From: Lentzea sp. NBRC 102530 | GTDB lineage: Bacteria > Actinomycetota > Actinomycetes > Mycobacteriales > Pseudonocardiaceae | Assembly: GCF_030269365.1 (NCBI RefSeq) | Contig: NZ_BSTF01000019.1 | Location: 122,915-186,914 of the forward strand | DNA length: 64,000 nt | Direction: 5' to 3' | Shown here: positions 32,735 to 41,057 of the stretch, piece after piece | Numbering within the stretch: the first letter of the stretch is position 1 | Layout: each line of letters opens with the position of its first letter | Notes under the pieces: generated by a model | Seen by the model: only the letters and a program-made list of their open reading frames with translations | Told to the model about the DNA's origin: nothing | The model's database searches: none | Program-made: the position numbers and the translations under genes

Positions 32735-34150
32735 TCACGCGACCGGCACCGACAGGTCGGCGTCCGCCGGAAAGCCTGTTCCTGCAACGGTTGCAGCCAC
32801 CACACCCAAACGGCCGATCGCGAGACGCAGCACTTCGGGTGACTGCGTGTACGGCACTCGGAGCATCTGCTCGCACCCTCCGTGCACCGCGAACCGCGGA
32901 CCGGGAACCAGGCGCAGGCCGTGGTTCTGCGCCACGACGGCGACGCGGGTGCTCACCGGACCGTCGAGGGTGCACCACACCCCGAGCCCACCGGCCGGCA
33001 CCTCAAAACTCCACTGTGGACAATGTGCCCGCAGCGTCGCGACGGCCACGTCCCGCTGCACCAGCGCCTCGGCACGGCGTTGCGCCAGAACGGTTTCCGG
33101 CGACTCCAGCAACGCGGCCAGCACGAGCTGCTCGAACACCGGCGTGCCCAGGTCGATCGCCGCCCGCGTCGACAGCAGCCGGTGCACCAGGTCGGCGGAA
33201 GCCCTGATCCAGCCGATCCGCAGTCCGCCCCAGTGCGACTTGCTCGCGGACCCCAGCGTCACCACCGAGTCCCCGCCGAACGCCGCCATCGGCAACGGCG
33301 ACGGACCCGGATCCAGCGCCAGCTCCACCAGGGTCTCATCGACGACCAGTGGAGTACGCGCTTTCCTCAGCACGGCGGAAAGCATTTCCCGCGACTCGGA
33401 CGACATTCGAAGTCCGGTCGGGTTCTGGAAATCGGGAATCAAATAGGCCAAACGGGGGCCCGCCTGCCGCAAAGCGGCCTCGAAACCGTCCAGGTCCCAC
33501 CCGTCGGCCAGCATCGGCACGGGCACCGGGATCCCGAACGACGCCCGCACGGCCTCCAGTGCGTTGGGGTAGCTCGGCTGCTCCACCAGCACCCGGTCAC
33601 CGGGCCCGACGAACAGCCGCAGCACCAGCGCCCACGCGTGCTGTGCCCCGGACGTCACCACGATCTGGTCGGGTGAGGTCGGCAACCCACGCGCCGCGTA
33701 CCGGTCCGCGATCCGCTGCCGCAGCACGAGCAGACCTCGCTCGTCGTACCCGTGCGACGCGAGGTGCTCCGGCATCTGGCTCATCGCCACGTCCATGGCG
33801 AGCCGCACGGACGGCAACGCCGCCGGCGCGGCGCGGGACAGGTCGATCAACGTGTCGTCGCCCCCGGTGATGCCGCCGCCCGTGCCGACCGGTCCGTTGA
33901 TCCACGACCCGGCGCCGCGGCGCGACTCCACCACGCCCTCGACGCGCAGCTGGTCCAGCGCGGCGGTGATGGTGGTGCGGCTCACGGGCAACGCGCCGGT
34001 GAGCTCCCGTTCGGACGGCAGCCGCGTCCCGACCGGCAAGCGCCCGTCCGCGACCAGCAGTTTCAGCGCAGCGGCGAGATCAACGGACCCCTGCCGGGCA
34101 CCTCCACGCCGCCATTCGCCCAGCAACCGCGCGAGCCGAGCACCCGACAT
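32735..34150 (-). CDS. MocR-type GntR/aminotransferase fusion regulator
   Basis: A 471-aa MocR protein. The GntR winged helix is at about 15-80 (GTRLPSERELTGALPVSRTT), followed by a linker and a fold-type I aminotransferase domain with the PLP lysine in GSASKSHWGGLRIGW. It is preceded by AGGTGG six nt before ATG 34150. It is divergent from a YczE-type membrane protein gene, the arrangement known for B. subtilis ycxD-yczE, so it probably controls that gene in response to a vitamin B6 or amino-compound signal. Confidence 0.92.
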   Translation of the reverse strand: MSGARLARLLGEWRRGGARQGSVDLAAALKLLVADGRLPVGTRLPSERELTGALPVSRTTITAALDQLRVEGVVESRRGAGSWINGPVGTGGGITGGDDTLIDLSRAAPAALPSVRLAMDVAMSQMPEHLASHGYDERGLLVLRQRIADRYAARGLPTSPDQIVVTSGAQHAWALVLRLFVGPGDRVLVEQPSYPNALEAVRASFGIPVPVPMLADGWDLDGFEAALRQAGPRLAYLIPDFQNPTGLRMSSESREMLSAVLRKARTPLVVDETLVELALDPGPSPLPMAAFGGDSVVTLGSASKSHWGGLRIGWIRASADLVHRLLSTRAAIDLGTPVFEQLVLAALLESPETVLAQRRAEALVQRDVAVATLRAHCPQWSFEVPAGGLGVWCTLDGPVSTRVAVVAQNHGLRLVPGPRFAVHGGCEQMLRVPYTQSPEVLRLAIGRLGVVAATVAGTGFPADADLSVPVA

Positions 34151-34174
34151 ACGTCCACCTGGTGGGAGCATGAG

Positions 34175-34213
34175 GCCAATTATGACGAATTGGCTATGGA
34201 TTACCAGGCCAAT
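34175..34213. promoter_or_regulatory. GCCAAT/ATTGGC operator set between mocR and yczE
   Basis: GCCAATT (34175-34181) and AATTGGC (34188-34194) form a perfect inverted repeat, and a third half-site GCCAAT follows at 34208-34213. The mix of inverted and direct half-sites in a divergent MocR promoter fits the two-site binding of this family. Confidence 0.6.
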
Positions 34214-34232
34214 CGAGGCGCAGCATGGCCAC

Positions 34233-34886
34233 ATGGCCTCCATGACCGCACTCCACCAGGTCTCCGTCCGGATCTCACCCGCCCGCCGCCTCCCGCAGCT
34301 CGCCGCAGGCCTGTGGCTCTACGGCGCGAGCATGGCGTTGCAGATCCGCGCGACGCTCGGCCTGAACCCGTGGGACGTGCTGCACGAGGGCCTCGCGAAG
34401 CGCACCGGGCTGAGCTTCGGCCTGATCACCGCGATCACCGGCGTCCTGGTGCTGCTGGCCTGGATCCCGCTGAAGCAGAAGCCGGGCGTGGGCACGATCG
34501 CGAACGTCGTGCTGATCGCGGTCAGCGTCGACGTGACGCTCGCGATCCTGCCCGCCCCGCAAGGACTTCTGCCGAGGATCGTGTTCCTGACGCTGGGCAT
34601 CGTGCTCAACGCCGTGGCGTTCGCCGCGTACGTCGGCTCCCGCCTCGGACCGGGCCCGCGCGACGGCCTGGTCACCGGTTTCTGCCGCCGCACGGGGATT
34701 TCCCTGCGCGTCACGCGGACCGTGCTCGAACTGGTCGTGCTCGCCACCGGCTGGCTGATCGGCGGCACGGTCGGCATCGGCACGGTCCTCTACGCGCTCG
34801 GCGTCGGCCCGCTCGCGCAGCTCTTCCTGCCCGCGCTCACGTGGCGCGAGCGCTCGCGGCCCGCTTGCGGATCTCCCCGTACGTGA
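34233..34886 (+). CDS. YczE/YitT-type membrane protein
   Basis: A 217-aa protein with five predicted membrane helices (about 18-38, 55-75, 85-105, 115-135 and 165-205). The N-terminal LWLYGASMALQIRATLGLNPWD region is the conserved YczE start, as in membrane proteins beside MocR regulators. A transport or membrane-anchoring role is expected; the substrate is unknown. ATG 34242 is an alternative start. The 3' end overlaps the convergent Clp_N gene by 50 nt. Confidence 0.8.
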   Translation: MASMTALHQVSVRISPARRLPQLAAGLWLYGASMALQIRATLGLNPWDVLHEGLAKRTGLSFGLITAITGVLVLLAWIPLKQKPGVGTIANVVLIAVSVDVTLAILPAPQGLLPRIVFLTLGIVLNAVAFAAYVGSRLGPGPRDGLVTGFCRRTGISLRVTRTVLELVVLATGWLIGGTVGIGTVLYALGVGPLAQLFLPALTWRERSRPACGSPRT

Positions 34887-35364
34887 CCCCCCGCTCGGTC
34901 AGCACCTCCGCCACGATCCCCTTGCCCTGCAACAGAGCCAGCAGGACGTGCTCCACCCCGAGGTAGTTGTGGCGGAGGTCGCGGGACTCGCGCAACGAGT
35001 TCTCCAGCGCCTTCTTGAAGTCCGGCTCCAGCGGCATCCCGAACCACCGCCGGCGCGGCCCCGGTCGCAGTACCCCCTCGCCGAGCGACTGCTCCGCGGT
35101 CTCGATCACCGCGTCGACGTCGATCCCCAGGCCCCGCAACGCTTCCGCGTCCGCCTTGGTCAGCCCGCCCTTGCGCCGGTAGTCCCGGAACGCCGTCTCC
35201 AGCTCCTCGCGCGGCAGGTCGAACCCGGCGAGCACCGGCGCGTCGAGGATCGCCAGCATCAGGTGTTCCACGCCGACCTCGGGTGCGTGCACCCGTTCGG
35301 CCTCCTTCACCGCGGCCTTCACGGCCTCGCGGGCTTCTTTCGTGAACCGCTCCGCGATCATCAT
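34837..35364 (-). CDS. Clp N-terminal repeat protein
   Basis: A 175-aa protein made of two ClpA/B/C N-domain repeats (FTKEAREAVKAAVKEAERVHAPEVG near residue 7 and LENSLRESRD near 125, each followed by GVEHL). It lacks the AAA+ ATPase domains, so it cannot unfold proteins itself; it could bind substrates or compete with ClpC. The ATG overlaps the stop of the helix-turn-helix gene (ATGA). This HTH-Clp_N pair is frequent in actinomycetes. Confidence 0.85.
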   Translation of the reverse strand: MMIAERFTKEAREAVKAAVKEAERVHAPEVGVEHLMLAILDAPVLAGFDLPREELETAFRDYRRKGGLTKADAEALRGLGIDVDAVIETAEQSLGEGVLRPGPRRRWFGMPLEPDFKKALENSLRESRDLRHNYLGVEHVLLALLQGKGIVAEVLTERGVTYGEIRKRAASARAT

Positions 35365-35570
35365 CGACCCCCGTGCTTCTTGTGCACCGCCTGGCGGGAC
35401 ACCCCGAGTTCCGCCGCGATGTCCTGCCACGACCAACCCTGTGTCCGCGCACTGCGGACCTGGGCGGCCTCCAGGTGTTCCAGCAGCCGCCGCAACGCGC
35501 TGACGGCGCGCAACCCGACCTTCGGGTCGCGATCACCGGCCGCTGTGGCGAGATCCGTCGCTTCCGTCAT
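35361..35570 (-). CDS. small helix-turn-helix regulator
   Basis: A 69-aa protein with a C-terminal helix-turn-helix (WSWQDIAAELGVSRQAVHKK). It is coupled by ATGA to the Clp_N gene. Its promoter is unusually clear on the minus strand: -35 TTGACG (35600-35605), 17-bp spacer, -10 TACGTT (35577-35582), then 6 nt to ATG, so it is leaderless. Two palindromes overlap this promoter, which suggests autoregulation. Confidence 0.85.
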   Translation of the reverse strand: MTEATDLATAAGDRDPKVGLRAVSALRRLLEHLEAAQVRSARTQGWSWQDIAAELGVSRQAVHKKHGGR

Positions 35571-35572
35571 GA

Positions 35573-35616
35573 TGTCAACGTACGTTGACAACACCAGTTC
35601 GTCAACCAAGGTTGAC
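35573..35616. promoter_or_regulatory. two GTCAAC/GTTGAC palindromic operators in a divergent promoter
   Basis: TGTCAACGTACGTTGACA (35573-35590) is a perfect 18-bp palindrome over the -10 box of the HTH gene. GTCAACCAAGGTTGAC (35601-35616) is a second perfect palindrome over its -35 and just upstream of the TACGGT box of the divergent gene at 35632. They are probable binding sites of the HTH protein. Confidence 0.75.
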
Positions 35617-35619
35617 ACG

Positions 35620-35625
35620 TACGGT
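35620..35625 (+). promoter_or_regulatory. -10 box of a leaderless promoter (TACGGT)
   Basis: TACGGT is followed by 6 nt and GTG at 35632. It lies immediately after the second palindrome. Confidence 0.5.
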
Positions 35626-35631
35626 GGCCGG

Positions 35632-36339
35632 GTGAAGATCGAGACTGCTGAACAGGCAGCACCGGGGCACACCAACGAGGACCGGATCCGGATCACCCCC
35701 AACGCCGTGATCGTGCTCGACGGCGTCACCTCGCGCACCAGGCCGCCCGACCGCAACGGTGGCTGGTACGCCGGGAAACTCGCCGACGAACTGGCGCGGC
35801 TGATGAACGACGACCCGCTGACCGACCTCCTCGCGCAGGCGATCGAGAACCTCACCGGGGAACACGGCCTCACCCCCGGCGACTCCCCGTCGTCGACGGC
35901 CTCGATCGTCCGCTGGAACGACGAGACGATCGACGCCCTCGTCCTGTGCGACACCCCGGTGGTCGCGTTCGGACAGTCCCCCCACGTCCTCGAGGACACG
36001 CGGCTCGAAGACCTGAGGCCCGACCCGGACATCCTCCGCTGGAAGAACAAGCCGGGCGGTTACTGGGTCGCGGAGGCCGATCCCGTTGCGGGACACCAGG
36101 CCCTCACGACCTCCTGGCGCCGCAACGAGATCACGAGTGTGATCGCTCTCACAGACGGTGTCTCCTGTGGAGTGTCCGAGTACGGGCTCTTCGCGTGGGA
36201 AGACCTGAAGCAATTGCCACTGGGCGAAGTGCTCGACCGAATCCGGGAAGCGGAACGCGGTGATTCGGAGCACCGGCGGTGGCCGCGCTACAAAACGCAC
36301 GACGACCAAGCGATCGCGCGAATCTCCTTCACCGCATAA
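35632..36339 (+). CDS. PP2C-like phosphatase-fold protein
   Basis: A 235-aa protein with the PP2C metal-binding pattern in order: NEDRIRI near residue 15, VIVLDGVT near 30, SSTASIV near 85, VIALTDGVS near 170 and a final THDDQAI. The acidic residues in these motifs normally hold two metal ions for Ser/Thr dephosphorylation. It is shorter than typical PP2C and its middle is poorly conserved. Divergent placement from the HTH/Clp_N pair suggests shared control. Confidence 0.8.
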   Translation: MKIETAEQAAPGHTNEDRIRITPNAVIVLDGVTSRTRPPDRNGGWYAGKLADELARLMNDDPLTDLLAQAIENLTGEHGLTPGDSPSSTASIVRWNDETIDALVLCDTPVVAFGQSPHVLEDTRLEDLRPDPDILRWKNKPGGYWVAEADPVAGHQALTTSWRRNEITSVIALTDGVSCGVSEYGLFAWEDLKQLPLGEVLDRIREAERGDSEHRRWPRYKTHDDQAIARISFTA

Positions 36340-36340
36340 C

Positions 36341-36376
36341 GAAAGAAGCCCCGCAGCGAACTGCGGGGCTTCTTTC
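36341..36376. terminator. bidirectional hairpin terminator
   Basis: GAAAGAAGCCCCGCAG, CGAA loop, CTGCGGGGCTTCTTTC: a 16-bp perfect stem with a T-rich right side, placed right after the PP2C-like gene and just after the tRNA cluster on the other strand. Confidence 0.85.
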
Positions 36377-36385
36377 CAAGAAGGA

Positions 36386-36459
36386 TGGCCAGGGGCGGGG
36401 TCGAACCGCCGACCTACCGCTTTTCAGGCGGTCGCTCGTACCAACTGAGCTACCTGGCC
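36386..36459 (-). tRNA. tRNA-Phe (GAA)
   Basis: A full cloverleaf on the minus strand: acceptor GGCCAGG/CCTGGCC, D arm AGCTCAGTTGGTACGAGC, anticodon loop CTGAAAA with GAA, T arm GGTTCGAACC. Discriminator is A and CCA is not encoded. Confidence 0.97.
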
Positions 36460-36473
36460 ATGAGAAGAAAAAG

Positions 36474-36547
36474 CGACCCAGACGGGACTCGAACCCGCGA
36501 CCTTCGCCGTGACAGGGCGACGCGCTAACCAACTGCGCCACTGGGCC
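36474..36547 (-). tRNA. tRNA-Asp (GTC)
   Basis: A full cloverleaf: acceptor GGCCCAG/CTGGGTC, anticodon loop CTGTCAC with GTC, T arm GGGTTCGAGTCCC, discriminator G as expected for Asp. CCA is not encoded. It is the second of three tRNAs in one minus-strand cluster. Confidence 0.97.
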
Positions 36548-36585
36548 TTGCTCTTGCTTGTCGTACAGTACTACATCTCACTGCG

Positions 36586-36658
36586 TGCCCCCAACGGGAT
36601 TCGAACCCGCGCGACCGCCTTGAAAGGGCGGGATCCTAGGCCGCTAGATGATGGGGAC
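36586..36658 (-). tRNA. tRNA-Glu (TTC)
   Basis: A full cloverleaf: acceptor GTCCCCA/TGGGGGC, anticodon loop CTTTCAA with TTC, T arm GGGTTCGAATCCC. CCA is not encoded. It is the first gene of the Glu-Asp-Phe cluster. Confidence 0.97.
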
Positions 36659-36807
36659 TAGCTGGTCTCTGGAAGCATCGTAAGCATATGCCATAGGTCC
36701 GCGCACCTCCAAAACGGGGGTCCCACTTATGTGCTGACCTGCTCAAACCCGCCCCAGAGCGGAAACAGTCAGATCAACAAACGCCTGTTCAGGGCCTCGG
36801 AGCCCCG

Positions 36808-37437
36808 TCACGCCGGTTCAGACGCAGTTTGTGATCCAGACAACTTCCACCCGGCCGCCGTCACGCACGGCAGCACGTACCCCAGAACCTCGCGCATCCG
36901 TTCCGGGTAATCGGCACAGGCCGTCGTCGCCGAAGAGATCAACCGCGAACCGAGGGCGGCGCTGCACAACGTGCGGGCGACGGCCTCGGGATCGACACCG
37001 GGACGGAGGTCTCCGCGTTCGGCCGCCTCGATCACGTACGCGGCGACGAGCTTCTCCCACATGACGTGCGTGCTCGGCACCCCCGGATAACCGACCTCGC
37101 GATCGGCGTTGAGCCGCACGCCGGCGCGCAGCACGACGTCCGCCGCCATCCGGTCGGCCGACTCCACGAACATCCCGTGCAGGGTGCTCAGCGGATCGGC
37201 GCCGCGTTCCCGCCACGCCTCCCGCACCCGCGCCCACAGTTCGCTCTGCCGTTCGACCAGCGCGTCGGCGACCGCTTCCTTGGAGGGGAAGTGGAAGTAG
37301 AACGCGCCCTTGGTCAGCCCGGCCCGCGCGAGCACGGCGGTCAGCGACGTGCGCTCGTAGCCGAGCCGGTCGAACTCCTCCGCAGCGGCGTGGAGTATCG
37401 CCTCACGCGTCGCGTGCGCCCTGTCCTGCTGGGGCAT
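36808..37437 (-). CDS. TetR-family regulator
   Basis: A 209-aa TetR repressor. The HTH is at about 10-55 (ATREAILHAAAEEFDRLGYE, LTKGAFYFHFPSKEA). The C-terminal ligand domain resembles ScbR/ArpA-type gamma-butyrolactone receptors in length and in the ERTSLTAVLARAGLTKGAFYFHF start, a group that controls secondary metabolism in actinomycetes. No target gene is adjacent on this strand, so the ligand is unknown. Confidence 0.88.
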   Translation of the reverse strand: MPQQDRAHATREAILHAAAEEFDRLGYERTSLTAVLARAGLTKGAFYFHFPSKEAVADALVERQSELWARVREAWRERGADPLSTLHGMFVESADRMAADVVLRAGVRLNADREVGYPGVPSTHVMWEKLVAAYVIEAAERGDLRPGVDPEAVARTLCSAALGSRLISSATTACADYPERMREVLGYVLPCVTAAGWKLSGSQTASEPA

Positions 37438-37554
37438 GGCCCGAACACTAGCCGTTGCCGCGAAAGAGACCCGTGGGTATGTTTCGGGATGCGGCCCTGT
37501 TCCGACAGACGCGCTCCGGGGGGTGCGCGCCTCGAGTCAGGGCCGCCTTCGCGT

Positions 37555-37800
37555 TCACCGCTGCACCGGAGGCGCCCCACCGTCCTCGCCCGGCGACAGC
37601 CCGAGCATGTCGAGCAGCATCCGGCAGTCCTCCGTGCCGAGAGCACTGCGCGCGACCGCGAGCCTCGCCCGGTGGACCTGGTCGTCCGAGATCCGCGACG
37701 GTTCTCCGTTGCGTTGGGCGGGCACGTTGGGCCCACCCCGTTGTGACATGCCGTCGTCCTGGGTGAACAGGAACTTCCGCACTTCCAGCGACCCGCTCAT
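37555..37800 (-). CDS. hypothetical protein, 81 aa
   Basis: A small soluble protein. The C-terminal part (HRARLAVARSALGTEDCRMLLDMLGL) is helical and resembles the tails of small actinobacterial proteins of unknown function; the N-terminus is short and polar. The GC pattern by codon position favours this frame over the antisense one. No ribosome site is clear. Function is unknown. Confidence 0.6.
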   Translation of the reverse strand: MSGSLEVRKFLFTQDDGMSQRGGPNVPAQRNGEPSRISDDQVHRARLAVARSALGTEDCRMLLDMLGLSPGEDGGAPPVQR

Positions 37801-37954
37801 AGCACCCTCCCCGACTTGAGGTGTGTCGGGAGGCTAAGCGACCTGGGACAACGGCCGCAGCCCCCCGCAGAGTGATTCCACCGCCACCCAGCGTTACTTT
37901 CCGTACAGGTGCGGCAGGTTTCTGGTGAGGAAGTCGCCAGGGGATGATGGACCC

Positions 37955-38215
37955 ATGACCGACCCCACGCCGGAGCCTTCCCCCGAAGCAGAGGGCCAAA
38001 ACGCGTCCCAGACACCTCCGGAGGTCGACCAGGAGGCGATCTTCAAGGCGCTCAGCGGCATCGACCTGAACACCATCGACGCCGACATCGAGTCCGCCTT
38101 CGGTTCCCGGATGGCCGAGCTCGACAAGATGCTCGAAGGCCTGGACGACCTGGTCAACAAGATCGAGACCGATCTCCAGAAGCTGGACCAGCCCAAACCC
38201 GAGAGTCCTCAGTAG
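37955..38215 (+). CDS. hypothetical acidic helical protein
   Basis: An 86-aa acidic protein. A disordered N-terminus rich in Pro, Glu and Thr (DPTPEPSPEAEG) is followed by a long amphipathic helix (FGSRMAELDKMLEGLDDLVNK), a likely coiled coil. It ends 6 nt before the copper operator. No function is assigned. Confidence 0.65.
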   Translation: MTDPTPEPSPEAEGQNASQTPPEVDQEAIFKALSGIDLNTIDADIESAFGSRMAELDKMLEGLDDLVNKIETDLQKLDQPKPESPQ

Positions 38216-38221
38216 ATCCCG

Positions 38222-38240
38222 TACCCCAGGGGGGTATAGA
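38222..38240 (+). promoter_or_regulatory. CsoR-type copper operator overlapping a -10 box
   Basis: TACCCCAGGGGGGTATA (38222-38238) matches the TACCCC-N-GGGGTA dyad of CsoR sites; the TATAGA -10 box (38235-38240) overlaps its right arm. It stands 31 nt before copZ. No csoR gene is in the window, so the repressor is encoded elsewhere. Confidence 0.75.
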
Positions 38241-38270
38241 CTCGGAGCCCCGTAGAGAGAAAGGGCTCCG

Positions 38271-38477
38271 ATGAGCGTCAGCGCCACCTACACCGTGACC
38301 GGCATGACCTGCGGCCACTGCGTCAGTTCCGTCACCGAGGAGCTGACCGAGGTCGCCGGCGTCACGGGCGTCGACGTCGTCCTCGAGACCGGCGCCGTCA
38401 CCGTGACCAGCGACCGCGAACTCGACCGCGCCGAGGTCGTCGCCGCCGTGACCGAGGCCGGGTACCAGGTCGCATGA
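38271..38477 (+). CDS. copZ: copper chaperone CopZ
   Basis: A 68-aa heavy-metal-associated domain protein. The MTCGHC copper-binding motif is at residues 12-17 in the usual beta-alpha-beta-beta-alpha-beta fold. It carries cytosolic Cu(I) to the ATPase. An AGAAAGGG site precedes the ATG, and its stop overlaps the copA start (ATGA). Confidence 0.95.
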   Translation: MSVSATYTVTGMTCGHCVSSVTEELTEVAGVTGVDVVLETGAVTVTSDRELDRAEVVAAVTEAGYQVA

Positions 38478-40657
38478 CCACCACCGAGCCTCGCCACGTC
38501 GAGCTCTCGATCAGCGGCATGACGTGCGCTTCCTGTGCGAACCGCATCGAACGCAAGCTGAACAAGCTCGACGGCGTCTCCGCCACCGTGAACTACGCGA
38601 CCGAGAAGGCCAGCGTTCAGTTCCCGGAGAACCTGCGGGTGGACGACCTCGTGTCGACGGTGCGGGCGGCGGGCTACGACGCCGAGGAGCCCCAGCCGGA
38701 GGCTCCCGAGGTGGACGAGGCCGGTGAGCTGCGGCTGAGGGTCGTGCTGGCCGCCGCGCTCGGCGTGCCGGTGATCGCGTTCTCGATGGTCCCGGCCTGG
38801 CAGTTCCCCACCTGGCAGTGGGTGTCGCTGGCGTTGGCGAGCGTCGTCGTGTGGGTGTGCGGCTGGCCGTTCCACCGCGCGGCCGCCGTCAACGCGCGGC
38901 ACGGCGCCAGCACCATGGACACCCTGGTGTCGATGGGCGTCACGGTCTCGTACCTGTGGTCGCTATACGCGCTGGTGTTCGGCGAGGCCGGCGTCATCGG
39001 CATGCGGCACGAGTTCAGCCTGCTGCCGCGGCCGACGACCTCTGGAGACATCTACCTCGAGGTCGCGGTCGGCGTGACCGTGTTCCTGCTGCTCGGGCGC
39101 TGGCTGGAGGCCCGGTCGAAGCGCAGCGCGGGTGCGGCCCTGCGGTCGTTGCTCGCCTTGGGCGCCAAGGACGTGGCGGTGCTGCGCGACGGCGTGGAGA
39201 CCCGCGTGCCGGTCGGCCTGCTCCGGGTTCGCGATCGTTTCGTGGTCCGTCCGGGTGAGCGGATCGCCACCGACGGCCTGGTGGTCGAGGGCAGTTCGGC
39301 CGTGGACCGCTCGATGGTGACCGGCGAATCGGTGCCGGTCGAGGTCGGCGTGGGCGCTCAGGTGGTCGGCGGGACCGTGAACGCGGGCGGCCGGCTGGTC
39401 GTCGAGGCGTCGTCGGTCGGCGCGGACACCCAGCTCGCGCGGATGGCCAGGCTGGTCGAGCAGGCCCAGGCGGGCAAGGCCGAGGTGCAACGGCTGGCGG
39501 ACCGCGTGTCCGCCGTGTTCGTCCCCGTGGTCGTGCTGATCGCGCTGGCGTCGTTCGGCGCCTGGCTGCTCGCCGGACGGCCGCTCGAGTTCGCGGTGAC
39601 GACGGCGGTGGCGGTGCTGGTGATCGCCTGCCCGTGCGCGCTGGGCCTCGCGACCCCCACGGCGTTGCTCGTCGGCACGGGCCGCGGCGCCCAGCTCGGG
39701 ATCCTGGTGAAGGGCCCCGAGGTGCTGGAGTCGACGCGGCGGGTGGACACCGTCGTGCTGGACAAGACCGGCACCGTGACCACCGGCCGGCTGACGCTGG
39801 TCGACGTGCTGCCCGCCGACGGCTGGGACCGCGACGAGGTGCTGCGGTTCGCCGCGGCCGTCGAGAACGCGTCGGAACACCCCATCGGCGCCGCGATCGT
39901 GCGCGCGGCTCCCGAGGTGCCGCCGGTGTCGGACTTCGTTTCCACGGACGGCGTCGGTGTCAGCGGAGTCGTGGAAGGACGGAGCGTCACCGTCGGCCGG
40001 GTGCGCGACGTTCCCCTTTCCCGGGAACTGACCGAGGCCCTGGCCGCCCACACAACTCGGACTGTTGTCGCGGTTTCCTTTGATGACAAGGTTGTCGGGC
40101 TCATCGCCGTCTCGGACGTCGTGAAACCCACGTCCGCACAAGCGATCGCGGAACTCAAGGAACTCGGCCTGCACCCGGTGCTGCTGACCGGTGACAACGA
40201 TTCCACGGCCCGCCAGGTCGCCGCCGAGGTCGGCATCGACGAGGTGATCGCCGAGGTCCTGCCGTCCGGCAAAGTCGAAGCGGTCCGGAATCTCCAGGCA
40301 CAGGGCCGAGTTGTGGCGATGGTGGGCGACGGCGTGAACGACGCGCCGGCCCTCGCGGCCGCGGATCTGGGGCTGGCCATGGGGACCGGCACCGACGTGG
40401 CGATCGAGGCGAGCGACCTGACCCTGGTGCGCGGCGACCTGCGCGTGGCGGCCGACGCGATCCGGTTGTCCCGCAAGACTTTGGGCACGATCAAGGGGAA
40501 TCTGTTCTGGGCGTTCGCCTACAACGTCGCTGGACTCCCACTCGCGGCACTGGGGCTGCTGAACCCCATGATCGCGGGGGCCGCAATGGCCTTCAGCAGC
40601 GTGTTCGTTGTTACCAATAGCTTGCGACTACGGGGTTTCCGTCCATCGGCAACATAA
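38474..40657 (+). CDS. copA: copper-exporting P1B-type ATPase
   Basis: A 727-aa Cu(I) exporter. An N-terminal HMA domain has GMTCASC (about residues 15-21). The membrane part has eight helices with the CPC metal site in ACPCALG; the cytoplasmic domains show TGES, the phosphorylation site DKTGT, SEHPIG for nucleotide binding and the hinge GDGVNDAPAL. It is coupled to copZ by ATGA and controlled by the upstream CsoR-type site. Confidence 0.96.
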   Translation: MTTTEPRHVELSISGMTCASCANRIERKLNKLDGVSATVNYATEKASVQFPENLRVDDLVSTVRAAGYDAEEPQPEAPEVDEAGELRLRVVLAAALGVPVIAFSMVPAWQFPTWQWVSLALASVVVWVCGWPFHRAAAVNARHGASTMDTLVSMGVTVSYLWSLYALVFGEAGVIGMRHEFSLLPRPTTSGDIYLEVAVGVTVFLLLGRWLEARSKRSAGAALRSLLALGAKDVAVLRDGVETRVPVGLLRVRDRFVVRPGERIATDGLVVEGSSAVDRSMVTGESVPVEVGVGAQVVGGTVNAGGRLVVEASSVGADTQLARMARLVEQAQAGKAEVQRLADRVSAVFVPVVVLIALASFGAWLLAGRPLEFAVTTAVAVLVIACPCALGLATPTALLVGTGRGAQLGILVKGPEVLESTRRVDTVVLDKTGTVTTGRLTLVDVLPADGWDRDEVLRFAAAVENASEHPIGAAIVRAAPEVPPVSDFVSTDGVGVSGVVEGRSVTVGRVRDVPLSRELTEALAAHTTRTVVAVSFDDKVVGLIAVSDVVKPTSAQAIAELKELGLHPVLLTGDNDSTARQVAAEVGIDEVIAEVLPSGKVEAVRNLQAQGRVVAMVGDGVNDAPALAAADLGLAMGTGTDVAIEASDLTLVRGDLRVAADAIRLSRKTLGTIKGNLFWAFAYNVAGLPLAALGLLNPMIAGAAMAFSSVFVVTNSLRLRGFRPSAT

Positions 40658-40751
40658 GAACTTCGTTGCGAACACTCCCCAACCGCCGCGTGCGCGTGCA
40701 ACAATCCAAAAGCTGACACACCCCCGGTCAGCGCCTGTGGAGATCCCCTCC

Positions 40752-40891
40752 GGCCCCCGCGTTCCTCCCCCTGGCGCGGGGGCCTCTCCGCGTCCGCGAG
40801 GCTGCTCGGCTCCGCCTTCGCTGCCTCGCGGATTCGGAGTGTTCATCTGGGGGCCGCGCCCCCAGACCCCCGGCTCGGGGGCAAGCCCCCG
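40752..40891. repeat. array of four GC-rich hairpins
   Basis: Within the 400-nt gap after copA lie GGCCCCCGCG/CGCGGGGGCC (40752-40784), CCGCGAGG/CCTCGCGG (40794-40831), CTGGGGGC/GCCCCCAG (40847-40865) and CGGGGGC/GCCCCCG (40876-40891). The look is that of dispersed REP-like palindromes of high-GC actinomycetes. The first could end the copA transcript. The rest of the gap shows no gene. Confidence 0.55.
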
Positions 40892-41045
40892 AACCCCCAT
40901 CAGGCGCACCATCCCGGCGGCCGGCGCGCTCGTAGTCGCACTCGCGCGCAATCCGGGAGCCCCGCGGCAGATCCACTCTGAGTAGCGCCATTTACACCTT
41001 GGGGTGACCCGGCTCACAGGGGTTTGGGTTCCGTGACCGAGCCGT

Positions 41046-41051
41046 TATCGT
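41046..41051 (+). promoter_or_regulatory. -10 box of a leaderless promoter (TATCGT)
   Basis: TATCGT is followed by 6 nt and GTG at 41058. Confidence 0.45.
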
Positions 41052-41057
41052 GTTCCG

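Noticed and set aside
37448..38287. 279-codon minus-strand protein over the copZ-proximal region
   Set aside because: Antisense to the acidic helical protein at 37955-38215 and across the copper operator; low-quality composition.
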